From: Brevundimonas bacteroides DSM 4726
Lineage (GTDB): Bacteria; Pseudomonadota; Alphaproteobacteria; Caulobacterales; Caulobacteraceae
Length of the DNA stretch: 64,000 bases
Direction of reading: 5' to 3'
Assembly: GCF_000701445.1 (NCBI RefSeq)
Contig: NZ_JNIX01000008.1
Span: forward strand, 124,001-188,000
Made by a program: the position numbers and the translations under genes. The notes beneath the pieces are model-generated. The model searched no databases. It was not told where the DNA came from and saw only the letters and a program-made list of their open reading frames with translations. Below are positions 46,516-54,894 of this stretch, one piece after another. Positions within the stretch are counted from its first letter, which is position 1, and each line of letters starts with the position of its first letter.

Positions 46516-47420
46516 CAACCCCGCCCCGGCTTGTAGGGTCGGGTGTTCCGCCAGTCCTCGGCGATCCGCTCGAGGATCGGATCGACCTTGTCGGGCAGGG
46601 TCACCACGATCCGCGCCTTCAGGTCGCCGCGCGCGCCACCGGCATAGGCACCCTTGCCTTTCAGCCTCAGCACCTGGCCCGAGTTCGAGCCCTTGGGCAC
46701 CGTCACCGCCACCGTCCCATCCGGCGTCGGGCACTCGACCTTGCCGCCCAGCACCGCGTCCGGCACCGAGACCGGCAGGTCCATCACCACATCGGCGCCC
46801 TCGACCTTGAAGATCGGATGAGGCGCGACCCTCAGCTCGATCAGGGCGTCGCCCGCTTCCGTCCGACCTGGCATCCCTTGCCCGCGCAGCCGGATGGTCT
46901 GGCCATTCGACGCGCCCTTGGGGATGTTCACATCCAAGGTCCGCCCATCGGAGAACTGGATCCTCCGGCTGGCCCCGCCGATGGAGTCTTCCAGGCTGAT
47001 CTCCAGCGTGGCGCGCACGTCCTGGCCCTTGCCGAACGCCCGCTGCGGCCCCCGCTGTCCGAACCCGCCGAAGATGGATTCTAGGTCGATGTCGTCGAAC
47101 GCCGCCCGGCCGCCCGGTCCGCCCGCGTGCGAAAACCCGAAACCACCCGGGCCCGCGCCGGGTCCACCCGCGCCGGAGAAGCCGCGATACTGCTCCTGCC
47201 CCTCGGCGTCGATCTGCCCGGCGTCGTAGCGCGCCTTCTTCTTGGGATCGCTCAGCAGATCGAAGGCGGCCGACACCTTCTTGAACCGCTCCTCGGCGAC
47301 CGGATTGCCCCGGTTCTTGTCGGGATGCAGCTCCTTGGCCAGCTTCCTGAACGCGGCCTTGATCTCGGCGTCGCTCGCCCCCCGGGACACGCCCAGTTCC
47401 TGATAGGGATCGCCCGCCAC
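46515..47420 (-). CDS. J-domain co-chaperone (DnaJ/CbpA type)
   Basis: GTG 47420, preceded by GGAGCGG, gives 301 residues. The J-domain spans residues 3-70 with the HPD motif in KELHPDKNRG, then a Gly/Phe-rich region (FSGAGGPGAGPGGFGF and beyond), and a DnaJ C-terminal substrate-binding domain (ATLEISLEDSIGGASRRIQF to VVTLPDKVDP). The zinc-finger of DnaJ proper is absent, so it is CbpA-like. It stimulates DnaK. It is coupled to serC by a TGATG overlap, an unusual partner. Confidence 0.88.
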   Translation of the reverse strand: MAGDPYQELGVSRGASDAEIKAAFRKLAKELHPDKNRGNPVAEERFKKVSAAFDLLSDPKKKARYDAGQIDAEGQEQYRGFSGAGGPGAGPGGFGFSHAGGPGGRAAFDDIDLESIFGGFGQRGPQRAFGKGQDVRATLEISLEDSIGGASRRIQFSDGRTLDVNIPKGASNGQTIRLRGQGMPGRTEAGDALIELRVAPHPIFKVEGADVVMDLPVSVPDAVLGGKVECPTPDGTVAVTVPKGSNSGQVLRLKGKGAYAGGARGDLKARIVVTLPDKVDPILERIAEDWRNTRPYKPGRG

Positions 47421-47515
47421 GCCGTCGCCGCTCCGTCCGAGAAGAGATTCGCCCGCCGCGTGTCCGCAGCGTCCTTCGTCAGTTAAGCCATGCGTTCGCA
47501 GGCGCAATGCGTTTT

Positions 47516-50500
47516 TCAGGCCGCCAGCGAAACGACGGCCTCTTCGCCCCACCCCCAGTCGACGCCGAACTGGGCCACCGCGATGCACGCCCCCGGTCCC
47601 ACGCCGCCCGGAAAGTCCTCCCCCATCGCGGCCGCGCCATAGCTGGCCGACAGCCCCTCGACCTCGAACGACCGCCGCTCGACCACGCCGTCCAGCACCC
47701 TCAACCGGAACCGTCCCGGATCGACCTCCACCGGCTCCAGGTACCACCGGTCCCCGCCGATCCGCGCGCGCGGGGACCAGCGAACGACCACGCCATTCTC
47801 TACCGCCTCGACCACCAGCCCAGCTGGCGACCAGGGCCGACCGTGGACTCCCTCGATCGTCACAGCCAGGTCCGCGAACCCCGGACCGCCCGGAACCGCT
47901 GCCTGCGGCCCGACCCGCGCGACCCTCGGCAAGCCGCGCTCCTCGATGCCCATCTCGACCCGCGCCAACCGCTCGTCCAGCACCACCACCAGCGCACCCT
48001 TGGCCGCCCCCGCGGCCGTCGCGCCCTCCGTCCCCTGCTGACCTCGCAGCAGCCCCGACAGCCGCCACTCGCCCGCGCCTGTCATCGCAGCCGAGCGGAA
48101 CGACACGACTTCCCACCCGGCCGCAGTCTGCACCGCCAGCCGGTTCGCCCCGCCCAGCACAGCCCCGAATGTCCCCGACGATGGCGCCGATCCCTCGAAC
48201 GCAACCGTCATCCGGTTGACCTCGTCCCACCGCCCGACCGGCCCGGCCGCCAGCGGTGCAGTCAGGCGCCCCACCGTCGCCGGAGTCGAGACCACGGCTC
48301 GCTGCGTCAGGGTCTCAATTGTCTCGCCCAAATGCACCGCCATGGGCCGCCAAGGTTCGGCCGCCACGGCGACCAGCGGCCGTCGATCCTCCTCCGCGCC
48401 CGGCAGAGACGGCAGATCCAGAACCACGGCGAACGGCGCGCCCGCGGGTCCTTCGACCTCGCCCGGCGCCCGCGGCCCGGCTTCTTCGCCCGCGACGACG
48501 CTCTCGACCCGGACCAGGGCCGCGCTCGGGGTCTCGTCCAGCGTCACCCGCTCGACCCGCCAGGTTCCCGCCTCCCCCTCGACGCCGACCCGGTCGCCCG
48601 GTTCGATCCGCATCGCGTCCAGCGGCCCCATCGCGACGGTCAACCGGTCGTTCTCCGCCGTCCTCAGCGTCCGTTCCGCCAGCGCCGTCGCCAACGCCGC
48701 CCCGCAGACGGCGGGCAGATCGACATCGATCCCTCCGCCCTCCTCGGCTGTCTCCGCCCGCACCACCACCGACCCGGTCTGGTAATCCCGTTCCTCGTCG
48801 ATGAAGCGCACCCGCGCCGCCGTTGGCCGCGCCTCCAGCGACCGCTCGCGCCGCAGTCCGTCGCCCTCCTCCCCGACCGCCAGATCGTCGATGGCCATCG
48901 TCAGCGCCTCGGCCTTCTCGCCGATCAGGGCGATCTTCCCGCCGCGCTCCGCCGCCGTCATGCCCAAGGCGCCCAGCAGCGGCTCGATCGCGTCCCGGGT
49001 CCGCAGCGGCCGGTCGATCACATAGCCCGCGACCGTCCCCTCCGGCCGCCCCACCTCGAAATCATCCTCCGACAGTCCCCCGCGCCGCAGGATCGCCTCC
49101 AGCAGAAGCCGCGCCTCCCCGCCCATGCGCCCGTTCAGCCAGTGCCCGGCCCGCCAGGCGCCGGCATCCGCCCACACATCCGCGAGGCCCGGAAACGCCG
49201 GATAGGGCCGCGCGTCCCAGCACCAGGCGTCAGCCGCCTCCAGCATCGGCCCGCCATAGACCGCCGACACCGGATTGTTCCCAGGCTGGACGAACCACCC
49301 CAGCACCGCCTCCAGTGCCCGCCTCTGCATCCGGTCGTCCCGCGCGCCCGTCGAGAACGGCGGCAGAAAGCTCTCCGACGACTTCGGGTCCTGGAACAGG
49401 TTCGGCGCATTGCCGCCCCGGTCCACTGCGGCGCAGCCGAACTCCGTCAGCCGGATCGACTTCATCCCCGGCGCCCAGGCCGTTGGCGTCACGCTCCGCA
49501 CCCCACCTGGCCGGTCATGGTGGGCGTTCCCCCACCACCCCTTCAGGTCCTTGACCCGGAACACCCAGTCCTCGCCGTGGGCCGCAGCGACGATTGGCGT
49601 CCGCACCTGCGCCGCCCGATCCGCCTCGCTGGCGTAGAACCAGTCGAACCCGTCCCCGCCCGCCACCTGGCTCGCGAGATACGCTGGGTCATCCGGCCCC
49701 TCGAACTCGGCCGCATCGACGCCGCCGTCGCCCGCCCGCCAGTCGCCCAGCGGCGGGTACCAGTCGATCCCGACGTAATCGATGGTCTCATCGGCCCACA
49801 GCGGATCCAGATGGAAGATCACATCACCCGACCCATCCTCCGGTCGATGCCCCGCATACTCCGACCAGTCCGCCGCATAGCTGATCGCCACGTCCGGCCC
49901 GACCACAGCCCGGCACTCCGCCGCCAGCGTCCGGTACTGCGCCACCGCCGGATATCCGCCCGCCGCATCCCGCGTCCACGTCAGTCCGCGCATTTCCGAG
50001 CCCATCAGCAGGCCGTCGCACCCCGTCTCCGCCGCCAGCGCCGCATAGTGCAAGGCCAGCCTCCGCAGACCCCATCCGTCCGCCGCCCCGAACACCGCCG
50101 CCACCTCGGCGGTCGCGCCCGCGCCATCCTCGCCCTTCACACGACCGCGCCACGGATAGGCCGCCTGCCGGGCCCCGCCATAGGGATCGGGCAGGTCGTT
50201 GTCGGCCGGCACATCCATGAATACGAAGGGATACAGCGTCACCGCCCACCCCCGCGCCTTGAGCGCCGCCACCGCCTGGCGCACGCTCTCGTCTGACGGC
50301 GTCCCGCCATAGGCCGGCCGACCGTCCACCTCCGAAATTAGATGCGCCTCCTCGCGCCCCAGCCCCGCCACGGACCAAGTCAGGGGCTCCGTCGGCTTGT
50401 CCCGCCGCTCCACGCCCGGCTTCACCACGCAGTGCCCGGCCCTCAGGTCCGTCCCGAACCACCCGACCACCAGACTGACCCGTTTCAGGTTCGGCAGCTG

Positions 50501-51250
50501 CGCTTCCAGCTGATCCAGCGAGGCGATCAGGTCCGTCCGCCCATCCCCCAGATGCACGTTCTCGGCCGCCGTCCGCGTCAGCCCCTCGCGCCGCATGACG
50601 GCCTCCGTCGCCAGCACGAACTCCCCCGCTCCGGGGATCAGGCACACGCCCTCCAGCCGCTCTTCCAGCCCGTCGCCTTCCGGCCGCCGGAACACCTCGA
50701 AACTCAGCTGCGGAACCCGGTCGCCATAGGCTCCCAGCGGCAGATCCTCGAACACCACATAGGCCGTCCCACGATAGGCGGGCGCATCTCCCTCCACCGC
50801 CTCAATCAGCGGATCCGGCGTCTGCTCCTCCGTCCCGCGATGCACCCGCATGGCCACGCCCTTCAGGTCCATCGGTCTGCCGTCCGCCCAGACCCGCCCG
50901 ATCCCGTCGATCAGCCCCTCGCACAAGGCGACCGCGAAGCTCAGCGAATAGGCGTAGTCGGCCGTCCTCGGCCCGCCCTTGCCGCCGCCGGACTGATTGC
51001 GTCGTTCCAAGAACCGCGCCGCCCAGATCACCTGCCCCGTCACCCGCGCCCGCCCGAAGACGCAGGCCATCGGCGTCCCCTCCGCCGTCGTCTGGATCTT
51101 CAACGTCTCCAGCCTCGGCCCCACCTGCCGCGCCGGCGACAGGGCGTTCACCACGCCTCGATCGATGACGCCCCCCAGCGCCGCCCCGATCGCCCGGCCC
51201 ACGCCGCCGCCGACGATCCCGCCGACGCCGCCCAGGATCACCTGCGCCAT
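47516..51250 (-). CDS. GTA host-contact/baseplate megatron protein (RcGTA g15 type)
   Basis: The 1244-residue protein is the largest of the GTA cluster. It starts with a Gly-rich membrane-like stretch (GGVGGIVGGGVGRAIGAALG). It contains an N-terminal tail-tip region (DYAYSLSFAVALCEGLIDGI), a TIM-barrel glycoside-hydrolase-like region around residues 380-620 (WGLRRLALHYAALAAETGCD, EMRGLTWTRDA, GIDWYPPLGDW), and beta-rich C-terminal domains. In RcGTA the homologous g15 forms the central fibre at the tail tip that meets the recipient cell. It is the last gene of the cluster, 102 bases after the NlpC gene across an inverted repeat. Confidence 0.9.
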   Translation of the reverse strand: MAQVILGGVGGIVGGGVGRAIGAALGGVIDRGVVNALSPARQVGPRLETLKIQTTAEGTPMACVFGRARVTGQVIWAARFLERRNQSGGGKGGPRTADYAYSLSFAVALCEGLIDGIGRVWADGRPMDLKGVAMRVHRGTEEQTPDPLIEAVEGDAPAYRGTAYVVFEDLPLGAYGDRVPQLSFEVFRRPEGDGLEERLEGVCLIPGAGEFVLATEAVMRREGLTRTAAENVHLGDGRTDLIASLDQLEAQLPNLKRVSLVVGWFGTDLRAGHCVVKPGVERRDKPTEPLTWSVAGLGREEAHLISEVDGRPAYGGTPSDESVRQAVAALKARGWAVTLYPFVFMDVPADNDLPDPYGGARQAAYPWRGRVKGEDGAGATAEVAAVFGAADGWGLRRLALHYAALAAETGCDGLLMGSEMRGLTWTRDAAGGYPAVAQYRTLAAECRAVVGPDVAISYAADWSEYAGHRPEDGSGDVIFHLDPLWADETIDYVGIDWYPPLGDWRAGDGGVDAAEFEGPDDPAYLASQVAGGDGFDWFYASEADRAAQVRTPIVAAAHGEDWVFRVKDLKGWWGNAHHDRPGGVRSVTPTAWAPGMKSIRLTEFGCAAVDRGGNAPNLFQDPKSSESFLPPFSTGARDDRMQRRALEAVLGWFVQPGNNPVSAVYGGPMLEAADAWCWDARPYPAFPGLADVWADAGAWRAGHWLNGRMGGEARLLLEAILRRGGLSEDDFEVGRPEGTVAGYVIDRPLRTRDAIEPLLGALGMTAAERGGKIALIGEKAEALTMAIDDLAVGEEGDGLRRERSLEARPTAARVRFIDEERDYQTGSVVVRAETAEEGGGIDVDLPAVCGAALATALAERTLRTAENDRLTVAMGPLDAMRIEPGDRVGVEGEAGTWRVERVTLDETPSAALVRVESVVAGEEAGPRAPGEVEGPAGAPFAVVLDLPSLPGAEEDRRPLVAVAAEPWRPMAVHLGETIETLTQRAVVSTPATVGRLTAPLAAGPVGRWDEVNRMTVAFEGSAPSSGTFGAVLGGANRLAVQTAAGWEVVSFRSAAMTGAGEWRLSGLLRGQQGTEGATAAGAAKGALVVVLDERLARVEMGIEERGLPRVARVGPQAAVPGGPGFADLAVTIEGVHGRPWSPAGLVVEAVENGVVVRWSPRARIGGDRWYLEPVEVDPGRFRLRVLDGVVERRSFEVEGLSASYGAAAMGEDFPGGVGPGACIAVAQFGVDWGWGEEAVVSLAA

Positions 51251-51277
51251 TCTGTTCGCCTCCCTTCGGTCGGCTCA

Positions 51278-51360
51278 GAGAGTAGGGATTAGGGAATGGG
51301 CATTGGGGTCCTTGGCCAACCGCTCGTGCGACCTCCCTGCCTTCCCTACTCCCTACTCCC
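51278..51360. repeat. Facing inverted repeats of GGGAGTA-type heptamers, nothing between
   Basis: Left arm: GAGAGTAGGGATTAGGGAA and TGGG at 51278-51300. Right arm: TTCCCTACTCCCTACTCCC at 51342-51360, the complement. The 41 bases between hold no gene. The right arm runs into the end of the NlpC gene and supplies its TAG stop (51353-51355). Confidence 0.8.
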
Positions 51361-51787
51361 TCGCCAGCGGCCACCCGAACACAGCCACCAGCCGCCTGCG
51401 CCACCACGGCCCCATCCAGCTCTCGACCACCGCGCGCCCCCAGTAGGCGTGGATCATCCGCGGCTCGGGCCCCTCCACCGCGCTCAGGATCGCGCAGTGT
51501 TTCACCGCCGCCCCCTCGCTCATCCGGAACAGCAGCACGTCGCCCGGTCGCATCATCCCGACCGACCGCTCCACCAGCCGACGCCGCGCCGCCATCAGCA
51601 GCGTCTCCTCGCCCCCGACCTCGGCCCAGTCGGCGGCATAGGGCGGCGGCGCCTCCGGCTCCTCGCCCACCACCTCGCGCCACACCCCGCGCACCAGTCC
51701 CAGGCAGTCCGCGCCCACCCCCTTCTCGCTGGCTTGATGCCGATAGGGGGTGCCCAGCCATCCGCGTGCCGCCCCGACCGCGCTCAC
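51353..51787 (-). CDS. GTA NlpC/P60 family peptidase (g14 type)
   Basis: The 144-residue protein has the NlpC/P60 catalytic residues: Cys in GVGADCLGLVRGVWREVV, His in AAVKHCAILSAVE and a polar third residue downstream. It belongs to the phage NlpC-like group used for peptidoglycan penetration. In RcGTA g14 is part of the tail tip. GTG 51787 overlaps the stop of the g13-type gene (GTGA). Its C-terminal codons and stop lie within a facing inverted repeat, so its end may have been altered by that repeat. Confidence 0.88.
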   Translation of the reverse strand: MSAVGAARGWLGTPYRHQASEKGVGADCLGLVRGVWREVVGEEPEAPPPYAADWAEVGGEETLLMAARRRLVERSVGMMRPGDVLLFRMSEGAAVKHCAILSAVEGPEPRMIHAYWGRAVVESWMGPWWRRRLVAVFGWPLARE

Positions 51788-52428
51788 CGACGGCTCCCGC
51801 CATCATGCCGGCCGCCCGTCGCGGGCATGGCCGTCAGGAAGTCGTCGCCGGGCACATCCGGAAAGCCCCGGAAGTTCAGCCCGTTGCCGAACACCGCGAC
51901 GCACGTCTCCCACCGCTTGTCGCAAGTCCGCCCACTCGCCTCGACCCCGCACCGCCCATCGCCCAGCACCGCGTCGCACAGCCGCCCATAGGTCCGCCCG
52001 ACCACCCGCTCCAGCGCCGCCATCGGCCCCTCCAGCTCGGCGACGAACCCATCCCCATCCCGCACGATCCGCCCCAGCCGCCCGGCCCCCAGCCGCACCT
52101 TCAGGTCCGGTCGCATCCAGTCCACGCGCCACAGCTCGACCCGCGCCTGGTCCCACAGACCCGCCGCGACCTCGGCCTCGTCGACCGCCTCTCCGTCCAG
52201 CACCCCACCGATGGCCAGGCTCCCGGCCCCCAGCCCCGTCGCTCCCTCGGCCGCCCCGTTGGTCCACCCGCTCGCCGCGCGACAGACGACCTCGTCCACG
52301 ACCAGATCCCGATCATGATCGGTGAACCCCAGCCGCGCCCCGTCCGCCCGCGTCACCATCCAGGCATGGCACAGGGTCGCCGCCCCGCTCTCAATGCGGG
52401 CGGCCATTTCGCTTGGAATGTCCCTCAT
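51784..52428 (-). CDS. GTA baseplate protein, DUF2163 family (g13 type)
   Basis: The 214-residue protein starts MRDIPSEMAARIESGAATLC and contains ARLGFTDHDRDL, the conserved DHD element, and GLWDQARVELWRVDW. It ends in a Cys-containing beta-domain (GDGRCGVEASGRTCDKRWETC). This is the pattern of the phage BR0599/DUF2163 family, the g13 component of the RcGTA baseplate hub, which contains an iron-sulfur cluster in the known structure. The four cysteines in the C-terminal region would be compatible with that. Its stop overlaps the g14 start. Confidence 0.9.
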   Translation of the reverse strand: MRDIPSEMAARIESGAATLCHAWMVTRADGARLGFTDHDRDLVVDEVVCRAASGWTNGAAEGATGLGAGSLAIGGVLDGEAVDEAEVAAGLWDQARVELWRVDWMRPDLKVRLGAGRLGRIVRDGDGFVAELEGPMAALERVVGRTYGRLCDAVLGDGRCGVEASGRTCDKRWETCVAVFGNGLNFRGFPDVPGDDFLTAMPATGGRHDGGSRR

Positions 52429-52429
52429 C

Positions 52430-53062
52430 TCAGACCCGCACCTCGATCAGCGGCACGGCCGCCATCCGGCCGGCGTCGAAGCTCTCCAGCGTCACCTCCA
52501 GCCGGTCCGCGTCGAACCGCACCGGCGTGTCGAACAGGAACCCCGCCGTCACCGCCACGCCGTCTGCCGGCGCCGCCTCCAGCGTCACCTCGCCCGTCGT
52601 CGCATCCACAGCGAACGCCCCGACGGCCAGCTCCACACCGCCCACCGCCACCCGCACCGATCCCTCGACCGGCTTGGTGATCGGCCGCTCCACCGGCTCC
52701 CCGCCGTCGTCGCCATATCGCTTGGTCAGCCGGAACACGGTCCGCGCCCCGTCGCCCTCGCCCAGCGGCTGGTCCAGCGCCCCCGGCGTCCCGCCCGGCG
52801 CGCATGAGGCGTAGTCCGCAAAATCCCGAAACCGAAACCCGTAGAGCCGCCCCCGCCGCGCCTCGAAGAAGGCCGTCAGCGCCGACATGTCCGTCAGCGA
52901 CCTCAGGTTCGCCCCGATCAGATACCGCCTGCGCCCCATCGCCCAAGGCGAAGACCGCCGCTCATATCCCGACCCCAGCGTCACCACCTCGGTCCGCCGC
53001 TCGACCCCGCCGGTCGATCCGAACGCCAGGCGTGCCGGCAACCTCACCTCGTGAAAGGCCAT
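52430..53062 (-). CDS. GTA distal tail protein, DUF2460 family (g12 type)
   Basis: ATG 53062 behind GGAGACAGGA gives 210 residues starting MAFHEVRLPARLAFGSTGGV. The WAMGRRRYLIGANLRSLTDM and FFEARRGRLYGFRFRDFADY segments are diagnostic of TIGR02217/DUF2460. In RcGTA the g12 hexamer joins tail tube and baseplate. It is one base from the next gene (g13 type). The upstream 93 bases hold the start of an oppositely oriented gene. Confidence 0.92.
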   Translation of the reverse strand: MAFHEVRLPARLAFGSTGGVERRTEVVTLGSGYERRSSPWAMGRRRYLIGANLRSLTDMSALTAFFEARRGRLYGFRFRDFADYASCAPGGTPGALDQPLGEGDGARTVFRLTKRYGDDGGEPVERPITKPVEGSVRVAVGGVELAVGAFAVDATTGEVTLEAAPADGVAVTAGFLFDTPVRFDADRLEVTLESFDAGRMAAVPLIEVRV

Positions 53063-53154
53063 TCCTGTCTCCGGTTTCACTTGTCCGCCCGCCCGCCCTC
53101 CGCCAGTCTCGATCCGTGCGCGGCCGCAGGGGGCCGCTCGGCAGGGGAGCCAAA

Positions 53155-53838
53155 ATGCGCGGTCAGATTCTCAGCTTCGACGACGCCTCGGGCGCAGGCC
53201 TCATCAGCGGCGACGACGGCATCCGCTATTCCTTCGTGCGCGAAGCGATTTCACCGCCCGCCAGCATCACCCCGGGCCTGCGCGTCGACTTCGTCCCCGT
53301 CTCGGGCGAGGCCACCAACATCATGCTGCTCGCCGCCGCGCCCACGCCGTCTGGCCCGTCGGCCACGCCCGGCGTGCCGGTCGAGACCTTCAACTTCCAG
53401 CACGTCCTGTTCTCGTTCAACGGCCGCATCCGGCGTCAGCACTTCTGGATCGGCTGGCTGATCTGCCTGGGCGCCGGCGTCGTGCTCGGCTGGATTCCCT
53501 TGCTGGGAACCCTTCTCTCCATCGCCCTGATCTGGCCGAACCTGGCCATTTCGGTGAAGCGGCTCCACGACATGGGCCATACGGGCTGGCTGGTCGCCAT
53601 CCCTTGGATCGCAGGCATCGCCGGGGTCGTCGCGGCCGGTATGAGCGTCGGCTTCGCGGCCCTCACCAGCGGCTACATCGACAACGAAGACCCCGCCGCC
53701 GTCCTGGCCGTCATCGGACCGATGTTCGGCATCCTGGCGATCGTCGCCCTGATCCAGCTCGGCTTCCTGCTCTGGATCGGCATCAGCGAAGGCCAGCGCG
53801 GCGCCAACCGCTTCGGCCCCAATCCCAAGGGCGAGTAG
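53155..53838 (+). CDS. Cold-shock-like domain fused to DUF805 membrane protein, inside the GTA cluster
   Basis: The 227-residue protein is on the strand opposite to the GTA genes. Residues 1-60 resemble a cold-shock/OB segment (GQILSFDDASGAGLISGDDG, GLRVDFVPVSGEATNI). Residues 85-225 are DUF805: FSFNGRIRRQHFWIGWLI, WPNLAISVKRLHDMGHTGWL and further membrane helices, ending GANRFGPNPKGE. DUF805 proteins are small inner-membrane proteins of unknown function. The fusion occurs elsewhere among alphaproteobacteria as far as I recall. It interrupts the GTA operon between g12 and g11 homologues and is probably an insertion. Confidence 0.85.
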   Translation: MRGQILSFDDASGAGLISGDDGIRYSFVREAISPPASITPGLRVDFVPVSGEATNIMLLAAAPTPSGPSATPGVPVETFNFQHVLFSFNGRIRRQHFWIGWLICLGAGVVLGWIPLLGTLLSIALIWPNLAISVKRLHDMGHTGWLVAIPWIAGIAGVVAAGMSVGFAALTSGYIDNEDPAAVLAVIGPMFGILAIVALIQLGFLLWIGISEGQRGANRFGPNPKGE

Positions 53839-53848
53839 CCCTACCGTG

Positions 53849-54379
53849 TCAAAGCCGCCGCGCCCCCAGCGCGGCGGCCCTCGCCAGGGCCTGGGCGATC
53901 TGCGCTTCCGATCTCAGCAGGGCCGGCGCCCCGCCGTCGACCGTGACGTTCACCACTACGCCGCCCGGTCCCACCGGCTCGACGACACCCGCGCCCGAGG
54001 GCCGAAACACCTCCGGCCCACGCTCGCCGACCAGATAGGCCTCGCCACCCTGCACCGGCCCGCCGTCCGCTCTTGCGCCGCCAAAGCCCGCCGCGCCCTC
54101 CACTGCCTGAGCGATCGCCGCGCCCAGCCCGCCCGAGCCGCCGACGCCGGCCCCGACCGCTGCGATCACCGCCCGCGCCAGCTCCGCCAGCGACACCTCC
54201 CCGTCCGCCGCCGCCCGCGCCAGCGACCGCGTCAGGCTGGCTCCCGCCCGCGAGAACGCATCTTCAATCGAGGACGCCGCACGCTCGGCGGGCTCCCGCA
54301 ACGCCTCCAGCGCCGCCGCCGCTTCCGCCGCCCTCGCGGGCACGCCGTCCAGCTCGTCGGATCGATAGTCGTCGGTCAT
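53849..54379 (-). CDS. GTA short tape-measure protein (g11 type)
   Basis: The 176-residue Ala/Gly-rich protein is predicted to be largely helical (residues 10-95), followed by AIAQAVEGAAGFGGARADGGPVQGGEAYLVGERGPEVF in segments, a motif found at the C-terminal ends of phage tape measures (GGxvxgG.aylVGErGPEvf). It is far shorter than phage tape measures, as in RcGTA, whose tail is stubby. It sets tail length and passes through the tube. It is convergent with the DUF805 gene, 10 bases apart. Confidence 0.85.
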   Translation of the reverse strand: MTDDYRSDELDGVPARAAEAAAALEALREPAERAASSIEDAFSRAGASLTRSLARAAADGEVSLAELARAVIAAVGAGVGGSGGLGAAIAQAVEGAAGFGGARADGGPVQGGEAYLVGERGPEVFRPSGAGVVEPVGPGGVVVNVTVDGGAPALLRSEAQIAQALARAAALGARRL

Positions 54380-54542
54380 CCGGCCAGGCCCTCATCATCT
54401 CATCCAGCTCGCGCCGCCGCATCGACGCGGCTCCCGCCGAGACCGTCAGCATCCGCCATTCCTTCAGCGACAGCCGCCAGAAAGCCTCCGGCGAAATCCC
54501 CATCGCCACTGCCGCCCTCAGCATCGCGCCCCAGTCAGCCAT
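54264..54542 (-). CDS. GTA tail assembly chaperone (g10.1 type)
   Basis: ATG 54542 gives 92 residues, of which the first 60 match the small GTA chaperone family: MADWGAMLRAAVAMGISPEA, FWRLSLKEWRMLTV and LDEMMRAWPDDR, the last being the family's final L.eLmr.fPD. The remaining 32 residues run into the g11 frame and overlap the g11 start by 116 bases, which may be fortuitous extension or a programmed arrangement. It overlaps the g10-type stop by 8 bases. Confidence 0.7.
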   Translation of the reverse strand: MADWGAMLRAAVAMGISPEAFWRLSLKEWRMLTVSAGAASMRRRELDEMMRAWPDDRRLSIRRAGRRAREGGGSGGGAGGVAGARRACGVLD

Positions 54543-54894
54543 CGAGGCTCGCGGCGAACCCCGCCGCCACCGCCTCGGCCGCCTCCTTCGGCGTCACCGC
54601 CGCCCGGCCCAGCTCGCCCGCGAGCGCTCCTTCGCCCCCGCCCCGCAGCAAGGCCGCCAGCACCACCATCAGGTCGCGCGCCGACAACCCCCGCAGTCGC
54701 TCCGCCAGCGCCTCGACACCCGCGACCCCCAGCGCCGTCTCCATCTCCGCCAGCGCCCCGAGCGTCAGGCACAGCCTCCTCTCCGCCCCCGCCAGCCGCA
54801 CTCGAACCTCGCCCCTCGCCCCAATCTCCCCCCCTTGGGGGGAGAGGGCCGCCAGGCCCGAGGGGGGCAAGTCACCACCCGCTCCGCCGCTCAT
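54535..54894 (-). CDS. GTA gp10-type protein with a repeat-derived N-terminus
   Basis: ATG 54894 overlaps the stop of the tail-tube gene (ATGA). The 119-residue product has the GTA_gp10 core RGEVRVRLAGAERRLCLTLG and ALAEMETALGVAGVEALAER, then a helix pair ending FAASLDG. Family members begin directly with the RGEV segment. Here about 20 residues (PPSGLAALSPQGGEIGA) precede it and are encoded by a palindromic repeat at 54823-54890. So the start has been displaced or extended by a repeat insertion. The core function, tail assembly, should be intact. Confidence 0.82.
   Translation of the reverse strand: MSGGAGGDLPPSGLAALSPQGGEIGARGEVRVRLAGAERRLCLTLGALAEMETALGVAGVEALAERLRGLSARDLMVVLAALLRGGGEGALAGELGRAAVTPKEAAEAVAAGFAASLDG
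54823..54890. repeat. Palindromic repeat within the gp10-type gene
   Basis: ATCTCCCCCCCTTGGGGGGA (54824-54843) is a near-perfect palindrome, followed by GAGGGCCGCCAGGCCCGAGG and GGGGCAAG. It is in frame and adds about 20 residues to the N-terminus of the protein. The style matches dispersed repeats common in Caulobacterales genomes. Confidence 0.7.

Noticed and set aside
47507..50296. A 929-codon open frame on the plus strand opposite the GTA g15-type gene
   Set aside because: Its translation is dominated by Arg, Pro and His, as expected for the antisense of GC-rich coding DNA, and the minus-strand product has clear domains.
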